Shown: in pieces, positions 1 to 8,111 of the stretch
Layout: each line of letters starts with the position of its first letter
Numbering within the stretch: position 1 is the first letter of the stretch
NCBI RefSeq assembly: GCF_900115245.1
Contig: NZ_FOVT01000008.1
Location: forward strand, 186,001 to 250,000
DNA length: 64,000 nucleotides
Direction: 5' to 3'
Source of the DNA: Mesorhizobium sp. NFR06
GTDB lineage: Bacteria > Pseudomonadota > Alphaproteobacteria > Rhizobiales > Rhizobiaceae
Translations under genes and position numbers: made by a program
The notes under the pieces: generated by a model
Told to the model about the DNA's origin: nothing
The model's input: the letters and a program-made list of their open reading frames with translations, nothing else
Database searches by the model: none

Positions 1-339
1 ACCGCGGCGAAGCCGGAGGCGACCGTGATCGTCAAGGGCAATTGCGGCATTCCGGAATTCCGCGGCAGCGAGATCCATTATTCCGGCACGCCGGAACTGA
101 TGTCCGATTATGTACGGTTGGCGGTCGATGCCGGCGCCAAGATTGTCGGCGGCTGCTGCGGCACCTCGTTCGCCCATCTCGCCGCCATGCGCAAGGCGCT
201 GGACGCGCACACCAAGTCGACCCGCCCGACCGTCGAGACGATCATCGAGCGCATCGGCCCGATGCGCAACAAGGTGGCGACGGCAAACACCGCCGAAACC
301 AGCGAAGCGCGTCGCGAGCGCCGGCGCAGCCGCGCCTGA
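1..339 (+). CDS. Betaine-homocysteine methyltransferase-like protein, C-terminal part (5' end outside window)
   Basis: The open frame enters from the left edge without a start and ends at TGA 337-339, giving about 112 visible residues. They carry the GGCCGTS zinc-cysteine motif of the homocysteine S-methyltransferase fold, followed by the usual LAAMRKAL helix. Enzymes of this family move a methyl group from betaine or S-methylmethionine to homocysteine, making methionine. The last residues are strongly basic (EARRERRRSRA), an unusual tail that resembles the C-terminus of the corrinoid activator at 15770-17839. The neighbouring MttB, corrinoid and folate genes suggest the donor is a quaternary amine such as glycine betaine. 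The exact substrate cannot be read from this fragment. Confidence 0.8.
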   Translation, partial: TAAKPEATVIVKGNCGIPEFRGSEIHYSGTPELMSDYVRLAVDAGAKIVGGCCGTSFAHLAAMRKALDAHTKSTRPTVETIIERIGPMRNKVATANTAETSEARRERRRSRA

Positions 340-347
340 TACGGTTT

Positions 348-659
348 CTACTTGCTGTTTTCGGCGTAGCGCGACAGCGCCGTAGTGAAGTCGACGACGA
401 CGCCGTCCTGGCTCTCGGCGCCCATCGTCATCAACGCGCCCGATGCTTGCGGGTCGGTGATCTGTTCCAGCATCGCACGAAAACGGTCGTTGTTGAGCGC
501 CGAAAGCGCCGTGGTGCGGGCCGCGTCGACATCATTCCTGATGCGCGTGGATTCCGCTAAAGGAGCGGAAGCTTCCCGCACCGGCGCATTGGCCGCCGTC
601 GAGTTCGCATTCCCGATTGTCGTGATATGCACTGCCGATCCCTCAAACCTCTCTATCAT
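348..659 (-). CDS. Conserved-looking hypothetical protein, 103 aa
   Basis: A 103-residue frame of polar, Ala/Asn/Thr-rich sequence with no signal peptide, membrane segment or recognised motif. It ends eight bases from the stop of the methyltransferase on the other strand and fills an otherwise empty interval. No strong ribosome-binding site precedes the ATG. I do not recognise the family. The frame has normal codon use for the window, which is the main reason for keeping it. Confidence 0.5.
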   Translation of the reverse strand: MIERFEGSAVHITTIGNANSTAANAPVREASAPLAESTRIRNDVDAARTTALSALNNDRFRAMLEQITDPQASGALMTMGAESQDGVVVDFTTALSRYAENSK

Positions 660-721
660 TGACTAACAGAGGCTCGTTGCGATGATATTCCGGAAAAGCC
701 GCGCAATTTAACGATCATAGA

Positions 722-751
722 AAGGCCGGCAGGATTTGTCCCGCCGGCCTT
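722..751 (-). terminator. Intrinsic terminator after the vWA gene
   Basis: Arms AAGGCCGGC (722-730) and GCCGGCCTT (743-751) form a GC-rich hairpin about 20 bases past the stop of the minus-strand vWA gene. On the minus strand the stem is followed by a short T-rich run. Confidence 0.7.
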
Positions 752-769
752 CGTTCAAGTCGCAATGCC

Positions 770-2974
770 CTATTTGTTGCCGGCCAGCGATGAGGCCAAT
801 CGCACCAGCGACAGGAACTCCGCCCTGTAGCCGAACGGATCGGCGCCGCGCGCCGCATTGGCGATTTCCGCGATCCGGTCGTAGCCGAAATTCGCCGTCT
901 GGTCCTCGTCGCGAAGCTTCTGCCCGAAGGCGGCGACCGCGACCGAGAAACGCTGGTCAGCGCCGGCCGCGTCGAAGGACGATACCTCGTTGGCCGCCGT
1001 CACCGGCGTCGTGATCAGCTTCGAGACGTCCTCGTTCGGCAGTTTGTAGCGGATCTTGACGAAGGCATACTCGTCGGCATTGGCGACGCCGCCATTGTCG
1101 ACCTTGGCCTGGCCGTAACGCAGCGGGTCGACCCGCTCGCCGCCGCTGCCCTTCGGCGTGATCTCATAGACCGCCGTCACTGAATGGCCGGAGCCGATGT
1201 CGCCGGCATCGACGCGGTCGTTGTTGAAGTCCTCGCGGTTCAGAGCGCGCGTTTCATAACCGACCAGCCGGTACTCCGACACCTTGGCCGGGTTGAACTC
1301 GACCTGGATCTTGACGTCCTTGGCGATGGTGAACAGCGTCGAGGAGGCATCCTCGACCAGCGCCTTCTCGGCTTCGGCGAGTGTGTCGATATAGGCCGCC
1401 GTGCCGTTGCCATTCTGGGCGATGGTCTGCATCATTTGGTCGTTGAGATTGCCTTGGCCAAAGCCGAAAACCGACAGGAACACGCCGGTCTTGCGCTCCT
1501 TTTCGATCAGCCGCTTGAGATCGTCGTCATCGGTCTGGCCGACGTTGAAATCGCCGTCGGTGGCGAGCATCACGCGGTTGACGCCATCCTTGACGAAGGA
1601 TTGCTGGGCGAGCTTGTAGGCTTCGCGGATACCTTCCTCGCCGGCAGTCGAGCCGCCGGGCGACAGATTGTCGATGGCGGCAAGGATCTTCTGCTTTTCC
1701 GCAGCCTTTGTCGGCATCAGCACCGTGCCGGCATTGCCCGCATAGGTGACGATCGAGACGGTGTCGTCGGGCTTCAGCTTGCTGACCAGCAAGCGGAAGG
1801 CGGATTTCACCAGCGGCAGCTTGTCCGGCTCGTCCATCGACCCCGAAACATCGATCAGGAACACCAGATTGGCCTTCGGCTGCTCGGCCGGCTTCACATC
1901 GAAGCCTTTGATCGCGACATGCATGAGCTTGGTGTGCTCGTTCCACGGCGTCGGCATGACGGTGACGGTCGAGTTGAACGGCGTTGAAGCCGATTCCGGA
2001 CCCTTCCAGTCATAGGGGAAGTAGTTGATCATCTCCTCGACCCGGACCGTGTCCGGGTCAGGCAGAGCGCCCTCCTTGAGCGAATGCCGCACGAAGGAAT
2101 AGGACGCCGTGTCAACGTCGATCGAGAAGGTCGAAACCGGGTCCTGCGCAGCCTCGTGCACCGGATTGGTCTTGAAGGTCTCGATGCGGTCGCGGTTTTC
2201 CTCCTGTGGCTGCATCTGGTCGGCCTGCATGGGCGCAGGCTGCGCCATCAACTTGGAATCGGCGACAGCGGGAGGAGGCGCTGGGATGGCGGCAGCCGCC
2301 CCTGCCGGCGCCTGATCGGCCCGCTCGACTTCATCGACGCTAGGCGGCGTCGTAGACATGATCGTTCTGTTGGACGAGCCGTCCTTGCCCCCGGCAGCCA
2401 ACTGGCCGCTCTGCGCCGGCGCGGGTTGCAAAGCAGGCATCGCCTCGGGCGCCGCCTCCTGCTTGAGCAGGCTGTCGACCTCGGTCGCCGGCTTGGGCGG
2501 CGTCGCCGGCGCGACCTGCGCGTTGGCTCTGGCCCGGGTCTCGGCGTCCGCGTTGGCCTTCTTCTCGTTGGCGGGCGCCGCCAGCGGCTCGTTGATCTCG
2601 GGTTGTTCTGGCGCAGGCTTCCGCGCCACCGGCTTGTCGGCTACCGTCTCGGTGACCTTGCCGTTGCCGCCGACAACCGGCGGCTGCTCCTTCAACATCT
2701 GAAAAGTCGCATATCCGGCGATCGGCAGCGCGACCAGCGCGGTGATGGCCGGCGTGGCAATGAGTTTCCGTTGCATGATTTCTCTCCAGAGCTTTCTTGC
2801 TCGCTCCGTGAGACGAAGGCCTGCAGACGTTCCTTGGGGGACAGCCGAAATTCTTTCGTCGAGGTCAAAGACCTGCATCGCGGCGGCGAGCGCGCGAGCC
2901 TTCGCCTCGCGGTCCGGCGCCGGTACGGCGATGTCGCGCAGCCTTTCGAGTTCGTTGTCGTCGACCATGGTCAC
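770..2974 (-). CDS. von Willebrand factor type A protein with N-terminal anti-sigma-like segment (YfbK/DUF3520 type)
   Basis: A 734-residue protein. Residues 1-70 are charged and probably cytoplasmic, 71-90 form one membrane segment, and 95-260 are a Pro/Ala-rich low-complexity linker. The YfbK-type N-domain begins near 268 (NPVHEAAQDPVSTFSIDVDT), and a vWA domain with the metal-site motif DVSGS at 375-379 follows. The C-terminal third fits the DUF3520 region of this family. The gene overlaps the upstream ECF sigma gene by 4 bp, so the two are translationally coupled. An anti-sigma role for the first 70 residues is my inference from that pairing and from the topology. The vWA half would then face the periplasm and bind a protein or metal-dependent ligand. 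Confidence 0.85.
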   Translation of the reverse strand: MTMVDDNELERLRDIAVPAPDREAKARALAAAMQVFDLDERISAVPQGTSAGLRLTERARKLWREIMQRKLIATPAITALVALPIAGYATFQMLKEQPPVVGGNGKVTETVADKPVARKPAPEQPEINEPLAAPANEKKANADAETRARANAQVAPATPPKPATEVDSLLKQEAAPEAMPALQPAPAQSGQLAAGGKDGSSNRTIMSTTPPSVDEVERADQAPAGAAAAIPAPPPAVADSKLMAQPAPMQADQMQPQEENRDRIETFKTNPVHEAAQDPVSTFSIDVDTASYSFVRHSLKEGALPDPDTVRVEEMINYFPYDWKGPESASTPFNSTVTVMPTPWNEHTKLMHVAIKGFDVKPAEQPKANLVFLIDVSGSMDEPDKLPLVKSAFRLLVSKLKPDDTVSIVTYAGNAGTVLMPTKAAEKQKILAAIDNLSPGGSTAGEEGIREAYKLAQQSFVKDGVNRVMLATDGDFNVGQTDDDDLKRLIEKERKTGVFLSVFGFGQGNLNDQMMQTIAQNGNGTAAYIDTLAEAEKALVEDASSTLFTIAKDVKIQVEFNPAKVSEYRLVGYETRALNREDFNNDRVDAGDIGSGHSVTAVYEITPKGSGGERVDPLRYGQAKVDNGGVANADEYAFVKIRYKLPNEDVSKLITTPVTAANEVSSFDAAGADQRFSVAVAAFGQKLRDEDQTANFGYDRIAEIANAARGADPFGYRAEFLSLVRLASSLAGNK

Positions 2975-3534
2975 ACTTCCCCGACTGAACGCATGAGTAC
3001 CTTCAGCCGTTTCTTCGCTTCATGGATGTGCCAGGAAACCGTCGTCTCCGAGATCGCCATCACCTCCGCGGCCGCGGCGTGGTTAAGGCCTTCGCCATAG
3101 ACCAGCAGCACCGCATCGCGCTGTTTGTCGGGCAGCATCCGCACTGCCGCCCACAATGCGTCGGCCGGATCCTGGGCCTCTGCCGCCCCTTCCCCGGAAA
3201 TCAGTGCGTAGGCGCCATAGGCTTCGGTCTTGGCGGTGTCGCGGGCGCGCTTGCGCATCAGGTCGCGCGCTGCATTCAGCGTCATGGCGTAGAGCCATGT
3301 CGTGAAAGCGCCGCTGCCCTGATAGTCGCGGATCGCCCGGCCCAGCCGGACGCAAACGTCCTGGGCGATGTCTTCGGCGTCGGCTTTCCTGCCGCACCAG
3401 CGGTAGGCGGCGCGATAGACGAAGCCATAGTGCCTTTCGAGCAATTTGCCGAAAGCCCCCCTGTCTCCGTCCCTCGCCCGCCCGATCAGTTCGGCATCGG
3501 AGGCTTCGCTGTCGTCCAGCATCATCGCCGTCAT
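2971..3534 (-). CDS. ECF-family RNA polymerase sigma factor
   Basis: A 187-residue protein with a sigma-2 region near the N-terminus (the ADAEDIAQDVCVRL stretch, then a helix with FTTWLYAMTLNAARD) and a sigma-4 helix-turn-helix at the C-terminus (AAEVMAISETTVSWHIHEAK). Length and layout fit a group IV (ECF) sigma factor. Its stop overlaps the start of the vWA gene by 4 bp, the usual arrangement for a sigma factor and a membrane partner. It probably drives its own operon in response to an envelope signal, but no matching promoter was identified. Confidence 0.9.
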   Translation of the reverse strand: MTAMMLDDSEASDAELIGRARDGDRGAFGKLLERHYGFVYRAAYRWCGRKADAEDIAQDVCVRLGRAIRDYQGSGAFTTWLYAMTLNAARDLMRKRARDTAKTEAYGAYALISGEGAAEAQDPADALWAAVRMLPDKQRDAVLLVYGEGLNHAAAAEVMAISETTVSWHIHEAKKRLKVLMRSVGEV

Positions 3535-3603
3535 TTGCCTGTTGGACGAAGGCTAATGGCTAATCCTTGGGGCGATGGAAAGATTTTTTTGCGGCTGCAC
3601 CTT

Positions 3604-3662
3604 TTCCTTCTCCCCGTTCTACGGGGAGAAGGTGCCCGAAGGGCGGATGAGGGGCGGCGCCA
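3604..3662. repeat. Dispersed palindromic repeat, CTTCTCCCCG family
   Basis: Contains CCTTCTCCCCGTT / ACGGGGAGAAGG, a short inverted repeat, followed by GGTGCCCGAAGGGCGGATGAGG. A related element lies at 58729-58855. Elements of this kind are dispersed in Mesorhizobium intergenic DNA. This one lies between the sigma factor promoter region and the end of the dienelactone hydrolase gene. Confidence 0.7.
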
Positions 3663-3680
3663 ACGTTTGATGGGGCTAAC

Positions 3681-4412
3681 TCAGCCCAGCGTCTCCTTGA
3701 AAAACGTCGTCAGCCGCTTCCAATGGCGTTCGGCGCCGGTCTCGTCATAGACGCTGTGATCCGGAACGCACCAGCCATGGCCGACGCCGGCATAGTTTTC
3801 GATCGTGTGGTCGACCTCGGCCACGCGCAACGCCTCCGCCAGCCGCGCCGACTGTTCCGGCGGGAAGCTGCGATCGACGCCGGCGACGCCGACATAGACG
3901 CGCGCCTTGATCGATGCCGCCTTGCGGTGCGGGCTGTCGGGCGCGTCACTTGCCAGGTTGCCGCCATGGAAGCTCGCCGCGGCAACGATTCGGTCCGGAT
4001 AGGTCGCAGCCGCGTTCAGCGCCCGCGCGCCGCCCATGCAATAGCCGACGACGCCGATCGGCCCGTCAATGCCTTCGCCCGCAAGCGCATCGAGGAAGCC
4101 GGCATTGTCGCGGATGGTCATGCCCTGCGTCGTGCCGCCGCTCAACATCAACAGCAAGGCCTTGGTCTTTTCCTCGGCAAAGGCGGTTTTGGGATCGAAA
4201 GGGCCATACGGCGCGTAGCGGTAGAAGAGATCGGGCACCAGCACGGCATAGCCATTCCCCGCGAGGCGTTCGGCCATCTGGTCGAGCGTCGGACGCGGAC
4301 CGAAAATATCCATGTAGAGGATGACGCCGGCGATGGCCCTGCCGGACGGTCGGAAAAGCCCAGCCTTTGCCACGCCGTCTCTGGTTTCAATCGCGATCTG
4401 CTTTCCGGCCAT
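3681..4412 (-). CDS. Dienelactone hydrolase family protein
   Basis: A 243-residue alpha/beta hydrolase, counted from ATG 4412, which has GGAGAG upstream. The frame is open for 25 more codons but that stretch does not fit the family. The nucleophile motif is GYCMGG (Cys where lipases have Ser), as in carboxymethylenebutenolidase. The C-terminal GHGWCVPD supplies the catalytic His. The family hydrolyses dienelactones and related esters in the cytoplasm. Nothing around it points to an aromatic pathway, so the natural substrate is open. Confidence 0.85.
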   Translation of the reverse strand: MAGKQIAIETRDGVAKAGLFRPSGRAIAGVILYMDIFGPRPTLDQMAERLAGNGYAVLVPDLFYRYAPYGPFDPKTAFAEEKTKALLLMLSGGTTQGMTIRDNAGFLDALAGEGIDGPIGVVGYCMGGARALNAAATYPDRIVAAASFHGGNLASDAPDSPHRKAASIKARVYVGVAGVDRSFPPEQSARLAEALRVAEVDHTIENYAGVGHGWCVPDHSVYDETGAERHWKRLTTFFKETLG

Positions 4413-4516
4413 GATGCTCTCCGTTGCCTGTCGTGCGATAGATATCGGCACGCGCCGTTCCGGTAAGCCATTCCGGGACCAGGCCATTCAAGATTTCGTG
4501 CGGGCGGCCTGCGCCT

Positions 4517-5206
4517 TTAAAGCCTGGCGAAGGCCGCCATGTGAAAAGCCTGCACCTCCGGCGGATAGCGGTAGCTTGTGCCGTAGGGACAGGCGTTGCG
4601 GTCGAGGCAGCCGCCCTTCCGGCAAGGCGCGCCGAGAGGACCGCGGACATGCCCAAGACAGGCTTCATGGGCAAATCCCTGCCCGGAATACGCGTCGACC
4701 GGACAGGATTTCAGGCAGGGTTTTTCGACACATAGGTCGCAGAGATGAATCGCTTCATGAGGTTCGGGAACAGAAATCTCGTCCTCGAACAGCAACGCGC
4801 CGCGATAGGCGTGCCATAGCCCATATGTGGGATGCATGAGGATGCCGAGCGGCGACGGTTTCAGCCCTTCAGCTCGCATCGCCCATTGCTGGAACGGCAG
4901 ATAGGGCCGGTCGGAGGGCGACACGGCGCGCGCATCGAATTGCCGGGCAACGGCGCCGATCATTTCGCGCGACCATGTGTCCAGCGGATCGGCGATCGGC
5001 TGCGGTTGATTTTCCAGCCAGCGCTGGAAATGCGGCCAGGGCGCCGCGCCCGCTTGTCCGACCAGCAGCACCGATTTGGCGAGAGCGCCGGAAGGTCTGG
5101 CGGGCGCCGCTTCATCGCCGGCAAAATTGAACCCGCCACGCAAAATCAGGCCGAAAGCTGCCAGCGCGGCCGCAATCTCCTCAATTGTGCCGCGCGCAAC
5201 GATCAT
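4517..5206 (-). CDS. Iron-sulfur (4Fe-4S) ferredoxin-like protein, 229 aa
   Basis: The C-terminal half has clustered cysteines in CDLCVEKPCLKSCPVDAY, then further Cys residues in EACLGH, GAPCRKGGC and RNACPYG. The first cluster reads as a 4Fe-4S ferredoxin motif (CxxCxxxxCxxxCP). The N-terminal 130 residues have no motif I recognise but resemble the front part of epoxyqueuosine-reductase-like proteins in size and position. The ATG at 5206 follows GGAAGGG with almost no spacing, so the start is uncertain. It lies on the same strand as the MttB gene, 90 bp downstream, and could supply electrons to it or to the activator. That link is only positional. Confidence 0.7.
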   Translation of the reverse strand: MIVARGTIEEIAAALAAFGLILRGGFNFAGDEAAPARPSGALAKSVLLVGQAGAAPWPHFQRWLENQPQPIADPLDTWSREMIGAVARQFDARAVSPSDRPYLPFQQWAMRAEGLKPSPLGILMHPTYGLWHAYRGALLFEDEISVPEPHEAIHLCDLCVEKPCLKSCPVDAYSGQGFAHEACLGHVRGPLGAPCRKGGCLDRNACPYGTSYRYPPEVQAFHMAAFARL

Positions 5207-5295
5207 CCCTTCCGGTCCGGGTCGGAGAACGCGCTCCGCCAGACTTCCTTGTGAATGATGTTGGCGACTTTAGCCCGGCCTGACTCGGGCTCCTT

Positions 5296-6870
5296 TCACG
5301 TGAAGGCGTCGGCCATCGAGCCCTTCTTCTTGGCGATGAAGTCCTTCAGCGCCTCGTCGATGGCCGGATCGAGATGCGGCGCCTCATAGCTCTCCAGCCA
5401 GCGGCGGGCGAGCTCGTTGGCACGCTGCGGCGCTGTCTTCTCGCCTTCGGCCAGCCACTGCTCGTAGGAATTGTTGTCGGCGATGCTGGAGCGATAGAAG
5501 GCCGTCTGGAAATTCGCCTGCGTGTGGTCGCAGCCGAGATAGTGGCTGCCCGGACCGACCTGGCGGATGGCGTCCATCGCCTGGCCGTTTTCCGACAGGT
5601 CGACGCCCTCGGAAAACTTCTGCTGCATGCCGAGCTGGTCGATGTCCATCATGAATTTTTCGTAGCAGGAGGCGAGGCCGCCCTCCAGCCAGCCGGCCGA
5701 ATGCAGCACGAAATTGGTGCCGGCAAGGATCGTCGAGTTGAGTGTGTTGGCGCTCTCATAGGCCGCCTGCGCGTCCGGAACCTTGGAGGCGCAGAGCGAG
5801 CCGCCGGTGCGGAACGGCAGGCCGAGCCGGCGCGCCAGCTGAGCGGCGCCATAGGAGACCAGAGACGGCTCCGGCGTGCCGAAGGTCGGCGCGCCCGACT
5901 GCATCGAGATCGACGACGCGAAAGTGCCGAACAGCACCGGCGCGCCGGGCTTGATCAACTGCGTGAACGAGGCGCCGGCCAGCACCTCGGCGAGCACCTG
6001 CGTCAGCGTGCCGGCAACGGTTACCGGGCTCATCGCGCCGGCCAGGATGAACGGCGTGACGATGCAGGCCTGGTTGTGGCGCGAATAGACTTTTAGCGCC
6101 CCTAACATGGTCTCGTCGAACACCATCGGCGAGTTGGCGTTGATCAGGCTGGTCAGCACCGTGTTGTTTTCGACGAAGTCGTCGCCGAACACGAGCTTGG
6201 CCATCGCCACCGTGTCCTCGGCACGTTCCGGCGCCGTCACCGAACCCATGAACGGTTTGTCCGAATAGCGGATATGCGAATAGACCATGTCGAGGTGGCG
6301 CTTGTTGACCGGCACGTCCACCGGCTCGCACACCGTGCCGCCCGAATGGTGGATCGACGGCGCCATATAGGCGAGCTTCACGAAATTCTGGAAATCCTCG
6401 ATCGTCGCGTAGCGACGCTTGCCGTCGAGGTCGCGCACGAAGGGTGGGCCGTAGACCGGCGCGAACACGGTCGCGTTGCCGCCGATCTGCACCGAGCGTT
6501 CCGGATTGCGCGCGTGCTGGGTGTAGATCGAAGGCGCGGTCTTCAGCAGCGAGCGGCAGAGGCCCTTGGGGAAGTGCACGCGCTCGCCTTTGACGTCGGC
6601 GCCCGCCTCTTTCCAGAGCGCCAGCGCCTCGGCATCGTCGCGAAAGATGATGCCGATTTCTTCCAGCACCGTGTCGGTGTTCTTCTCGATCAGCGCCAGG
6701 CCTTCCTCGTCAAGGACCTCGTAGACGTTGATCTTACGCTTGATGTAGGTGAGCTGCGTGCCCGGACCGCCGCCCGAACGGGCCGCCCGGCGTGCCGCTG
6801 CGCCGCCGCTGGCGCCACGTCCGCGCCGTCCGCCTGACGCTTCCTGCTCGACTGCCGCGTTATCGCTCAT
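5296..6870 (-). CDS. Trimethylamine methyltransferase (MttB) family protein, non-pyrrolysine
   Basis: A 524-residue MttB-superfamily protein with no in-frame amber codon, so it belongs with the glycine betaine, proline betaine or carnitine enzymes (MtgB, MtpB, MtcB) and not with pyrrolysine trimethylamine methyltransferase. Such enzymes transfer a methyl group from a quaternary amine to a Co(I) corrinoid protein. The probable corrinoid partner is divergently transcribed from 7141. Residues 12-36 form a Gly/Ala/Arg-rich tail (GGRRGRG, AARRAARSGGG) beyond the usual N-terminus of the family. AGGAAG lies 8 bases before the ATG. Which quaternary amine is used cannot be decided from the sequence. 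Confidence 0.9.
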   Translation of the reverse strand: MSDNAAVEQEASGGRRGRGASGGAAARRAARSGGGPGTQLTYIKRKINVYEVLDEEGLALIEKNTDTVLEEIGIIFRDDAEALALWKEAGADVKGERVHFPKGLCRSLLKTAPSIYTQHARNPERSVQIGGNATVFAPVYGPPFVRDLDGKRRYATIEDFQNFVKLAYMAPSIHHSGGTVCEPVDVPVNKRHLDMVYSHIRYSDKPFMGSVTAPERAEDTVAMAKLVFGDDFVENNTVLTSLINANSPMVFDETMLGALKVYSRHNQACIVTPFILAGAMSPVTVAGTLTQVLAEVLAGASFTQLIKPGAPVLFGTFASSISMQSGAPTFGTPEPSLVSYGAAQLARRLGLPFRTGGSLCASKVPDAQAAYESANTLNSTILAGTNFVLHSAGWLEGGLASCYEKFMMDIDQLGMQQKFSEGVDLSENGQAMDAIRQVGPGSHYLGCDHTQANFQTAFYRSSIADNNSYEQWLAEGEKTAPQRANELARRWLESYEAPHLDPAIDEALKDFIAKKKGSMADAFT

Positions 6871-6983
6871 GATCGTTCTTCCTATGAATCTGGCCTGGAC
6901 TGGCTTGCGGCACGTCGCTGCCGCCTCTTGCCCGGATCGTAGCCATGCACCCTATTGGAAACGGCCAGCCAGCGCCAACACCT

Positions 6984-7048
6984 GTCGCAAAATCGACAAG
7001 AAAACCGCTAATTTTTCAGTCGCTTTCCTTTTGCGGGAAGTCGCAAAT
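6984..7048. promoter_or_regulatory. Candidate operator region between divergent MttB and corrinoid genes
   Basis: Two copies of GTCGCAAA (6984-6991 and 7040-7047) lie in the 270-bp divergent promoter region. The second is half of an imperfect inverted repeat, TTTGCGG/GTCGCAAA. The same half-site forms a perfect palindrome in front of the GlxA-type regulator at 22538-22559. A shared regulator is inferred, not shown. Confidence 0.45.
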
Positions 7049-7140
7049 CAGCTATGGCTACGTCGCCCTCGCGGGTTAGGTATTGGCGCATCGATTTTTA
7101 GGCTGCCGCAGTCATTCCGAGCAGCAAGGAGCCCGAGAAA

Positions 7141-7839
7141 ATGTCCGACGACGAGATCATCCTTTCCGAGCTTTCCGACGACGAACTCGTGCAGCAGATG
7201 CATGACGACCTCTACGACGGTCTGAAGGAAGAGATCGAGGAAGGCACCAATATCCTTCTCGAGCGCAAGTGGGCACCTTACAAAGTGTTGACCGAAGCGC
7301 TGGTTGAAGGCATGCGCATCGTCGGCGAGGACTTTCGCGACGGCATCCTGTTCGTGCCGGAAGTGCTGCTTTCGGCCAATGCGATGAAAGCCGGCATGGC
7401 GATCCTTCGTCCGCTGCTCGCCGCCACCGGCGCGCCCAAGCAGGGCAAGATGGTAATCGGCACCGTCAAGGGCGACATCCACGACATCGGCAAGAACCTT
7501 GTCGGCATGATGATGGAAGGCGCCGGCTTCGACGTCATCGACCTCGGCATCAACAATGCGGTCGAGAAGTATCTGGATGCGATCGAGCAGCACCAGCCCG
7601 ACATCATCGGCATGTCGGCGCTGCTTACCACCACCATGCCCTACATGAAGGTCGTCATCGACACGATGAAGGAAAAGGGCATCCGCGACGATTATGTTGT
7701 GCTGGTCGGCGGCGCGCCGCTCAACGAGGAATTCGGCAAGGCCGTCGGCGCCGACGCCTATTGCCGCGACGCGGCGGTGGCGGTCGAGACCGCCAAGGAC
7801 TTCATGAAGCGCAAGCACAACGTTCGCGCGACCGCCTGA
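7141..7839 (+). CDS. Methyl-accepting corrinoid protein (MtgC/MtbC-like)
   Basis: A 232-residue protein with an N-terminal four-helix methionine-synthase-like cap (about 1-95) and a cobalamin-binding Rossmann domain. The lower-axial ligand motif is DIHDIG with His114, followed by GMSALLTTTM near 157-166 and VLVGGAPLN near 190. It carries the methyl group as methyl-Co(III) between the MttB-type enzyme and the folate methyltransferase at 14369. AGGAG lies 9 bases before the ATG. An intrinsic terminator follows directly, so it can be transcribed as a single gene. Corrinoid proteins of this class need reductive reactivation when Co(I) is oxidised, which fits the activator at 15770. Confidence 0.93.
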   Translation: MSDDEIILSELSDDELVQQMHDDLYDGLKEEIEEGTNILLERKWAPYKVLTEALVEGMRIVGEDFRDGILFVPEVLLSANAMKAGMAILRPLLAATGAPKQGKMVIGTVKGDIHDIGKNLVGMMMEGAGFDVIDLGINNAVEKYLDAIEQHQPDIIGMSALLTTTMPYMKVVIDTMKEKGIRDDYVVLVGGAPLNEEFGKAVGADAYCRDAAVAVETAKDFMKRKHNVRATA

Positions 7840-7866
7840 TCCAAGGCATCAGGATGGACCGACAGG

Positions 7867-7896
7867 AAAAGCCGCGCCTTGCAGCGCGGCTTTTTT
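7867..7896 (+). terminator. Intrinsic terminator after corrinoid protein gene
   Basis: Arms AAAAGCCGCGC (7867-7877) and GCGCGGCTTTT (7884-7894) with a 6-base loop, running into TTTTTT. It begins 28 bases past the stop codon. Confidence 0.9.
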
Positions 7897-7924
7897 GTTC
7901 CCAGATGATGGACGAGGCTGCGAA

Positions 7925-8059
7925 TCAGTTGACAGTGTCTTTGACCGCCCTTGCCGTCGATTTGACATCCTTGCCGACGCCCCGAATGGTGTTGGCGCAG
8001 GCGGTGAGTGCAAGCGCGCAGGCAAGAATGGCCATCGGCGCGATGCGTAGCAGTTTCAT
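7925..8059 (-). CDS. Entericidin-family small lipoprotein, 44 aa
   Basis: A short minus-strand frame read directly from the sequence. It starts with a basic residue pair and a hydrophobic stretch ending in the lipobox LTAC (Cys21), followed by ANTIRGVGKDVKS, which matches the conserved core of entericidin A/B. GGGAG lies 8 bases before the ATG. The mature peptide would be a 24-residue membrane-anchored lipoprotein with an amphipathic helix. Entericidins act in stress-linked cell lysis or as envelope lipoproteins. It is transcribed toward the corrinoid protein terminator. Confidence 0.8.
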   Translation of the reverse strand: MKLLRIAPMAILACALALTACANTIRGVGKDVKSTARAVKDTVN

Positions 8060-8111
8060 GAATGGTGTCTCCCTCGACAGATATTAGCCCCGTAGCGAAA
8101 GCCGGCTCGAC

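Noticed and set aside
2084..3100. Long plus-strand open frame opposite the vWA gene
   Set aside because: Arg/Leu-rich translation with no domain, complementary to a clear protein with vWA motif; an antisense shadow of high-GC coding DNA.
5296..6870. Pyrrolysine-containing trimethylamine methyltransferase
   Set aside because: No in-frame amber codon and no pyl genes in the window; the protein belongs to the non-pyrrolysine branch.
6871..7140. Cobalamin riboswitch before the corrinoid protein
   Set aside because: I searched by eye for the B12-box-like conserved stretch and found none; only the GTCGCAAA sites and the ribosome-binding site are visible.
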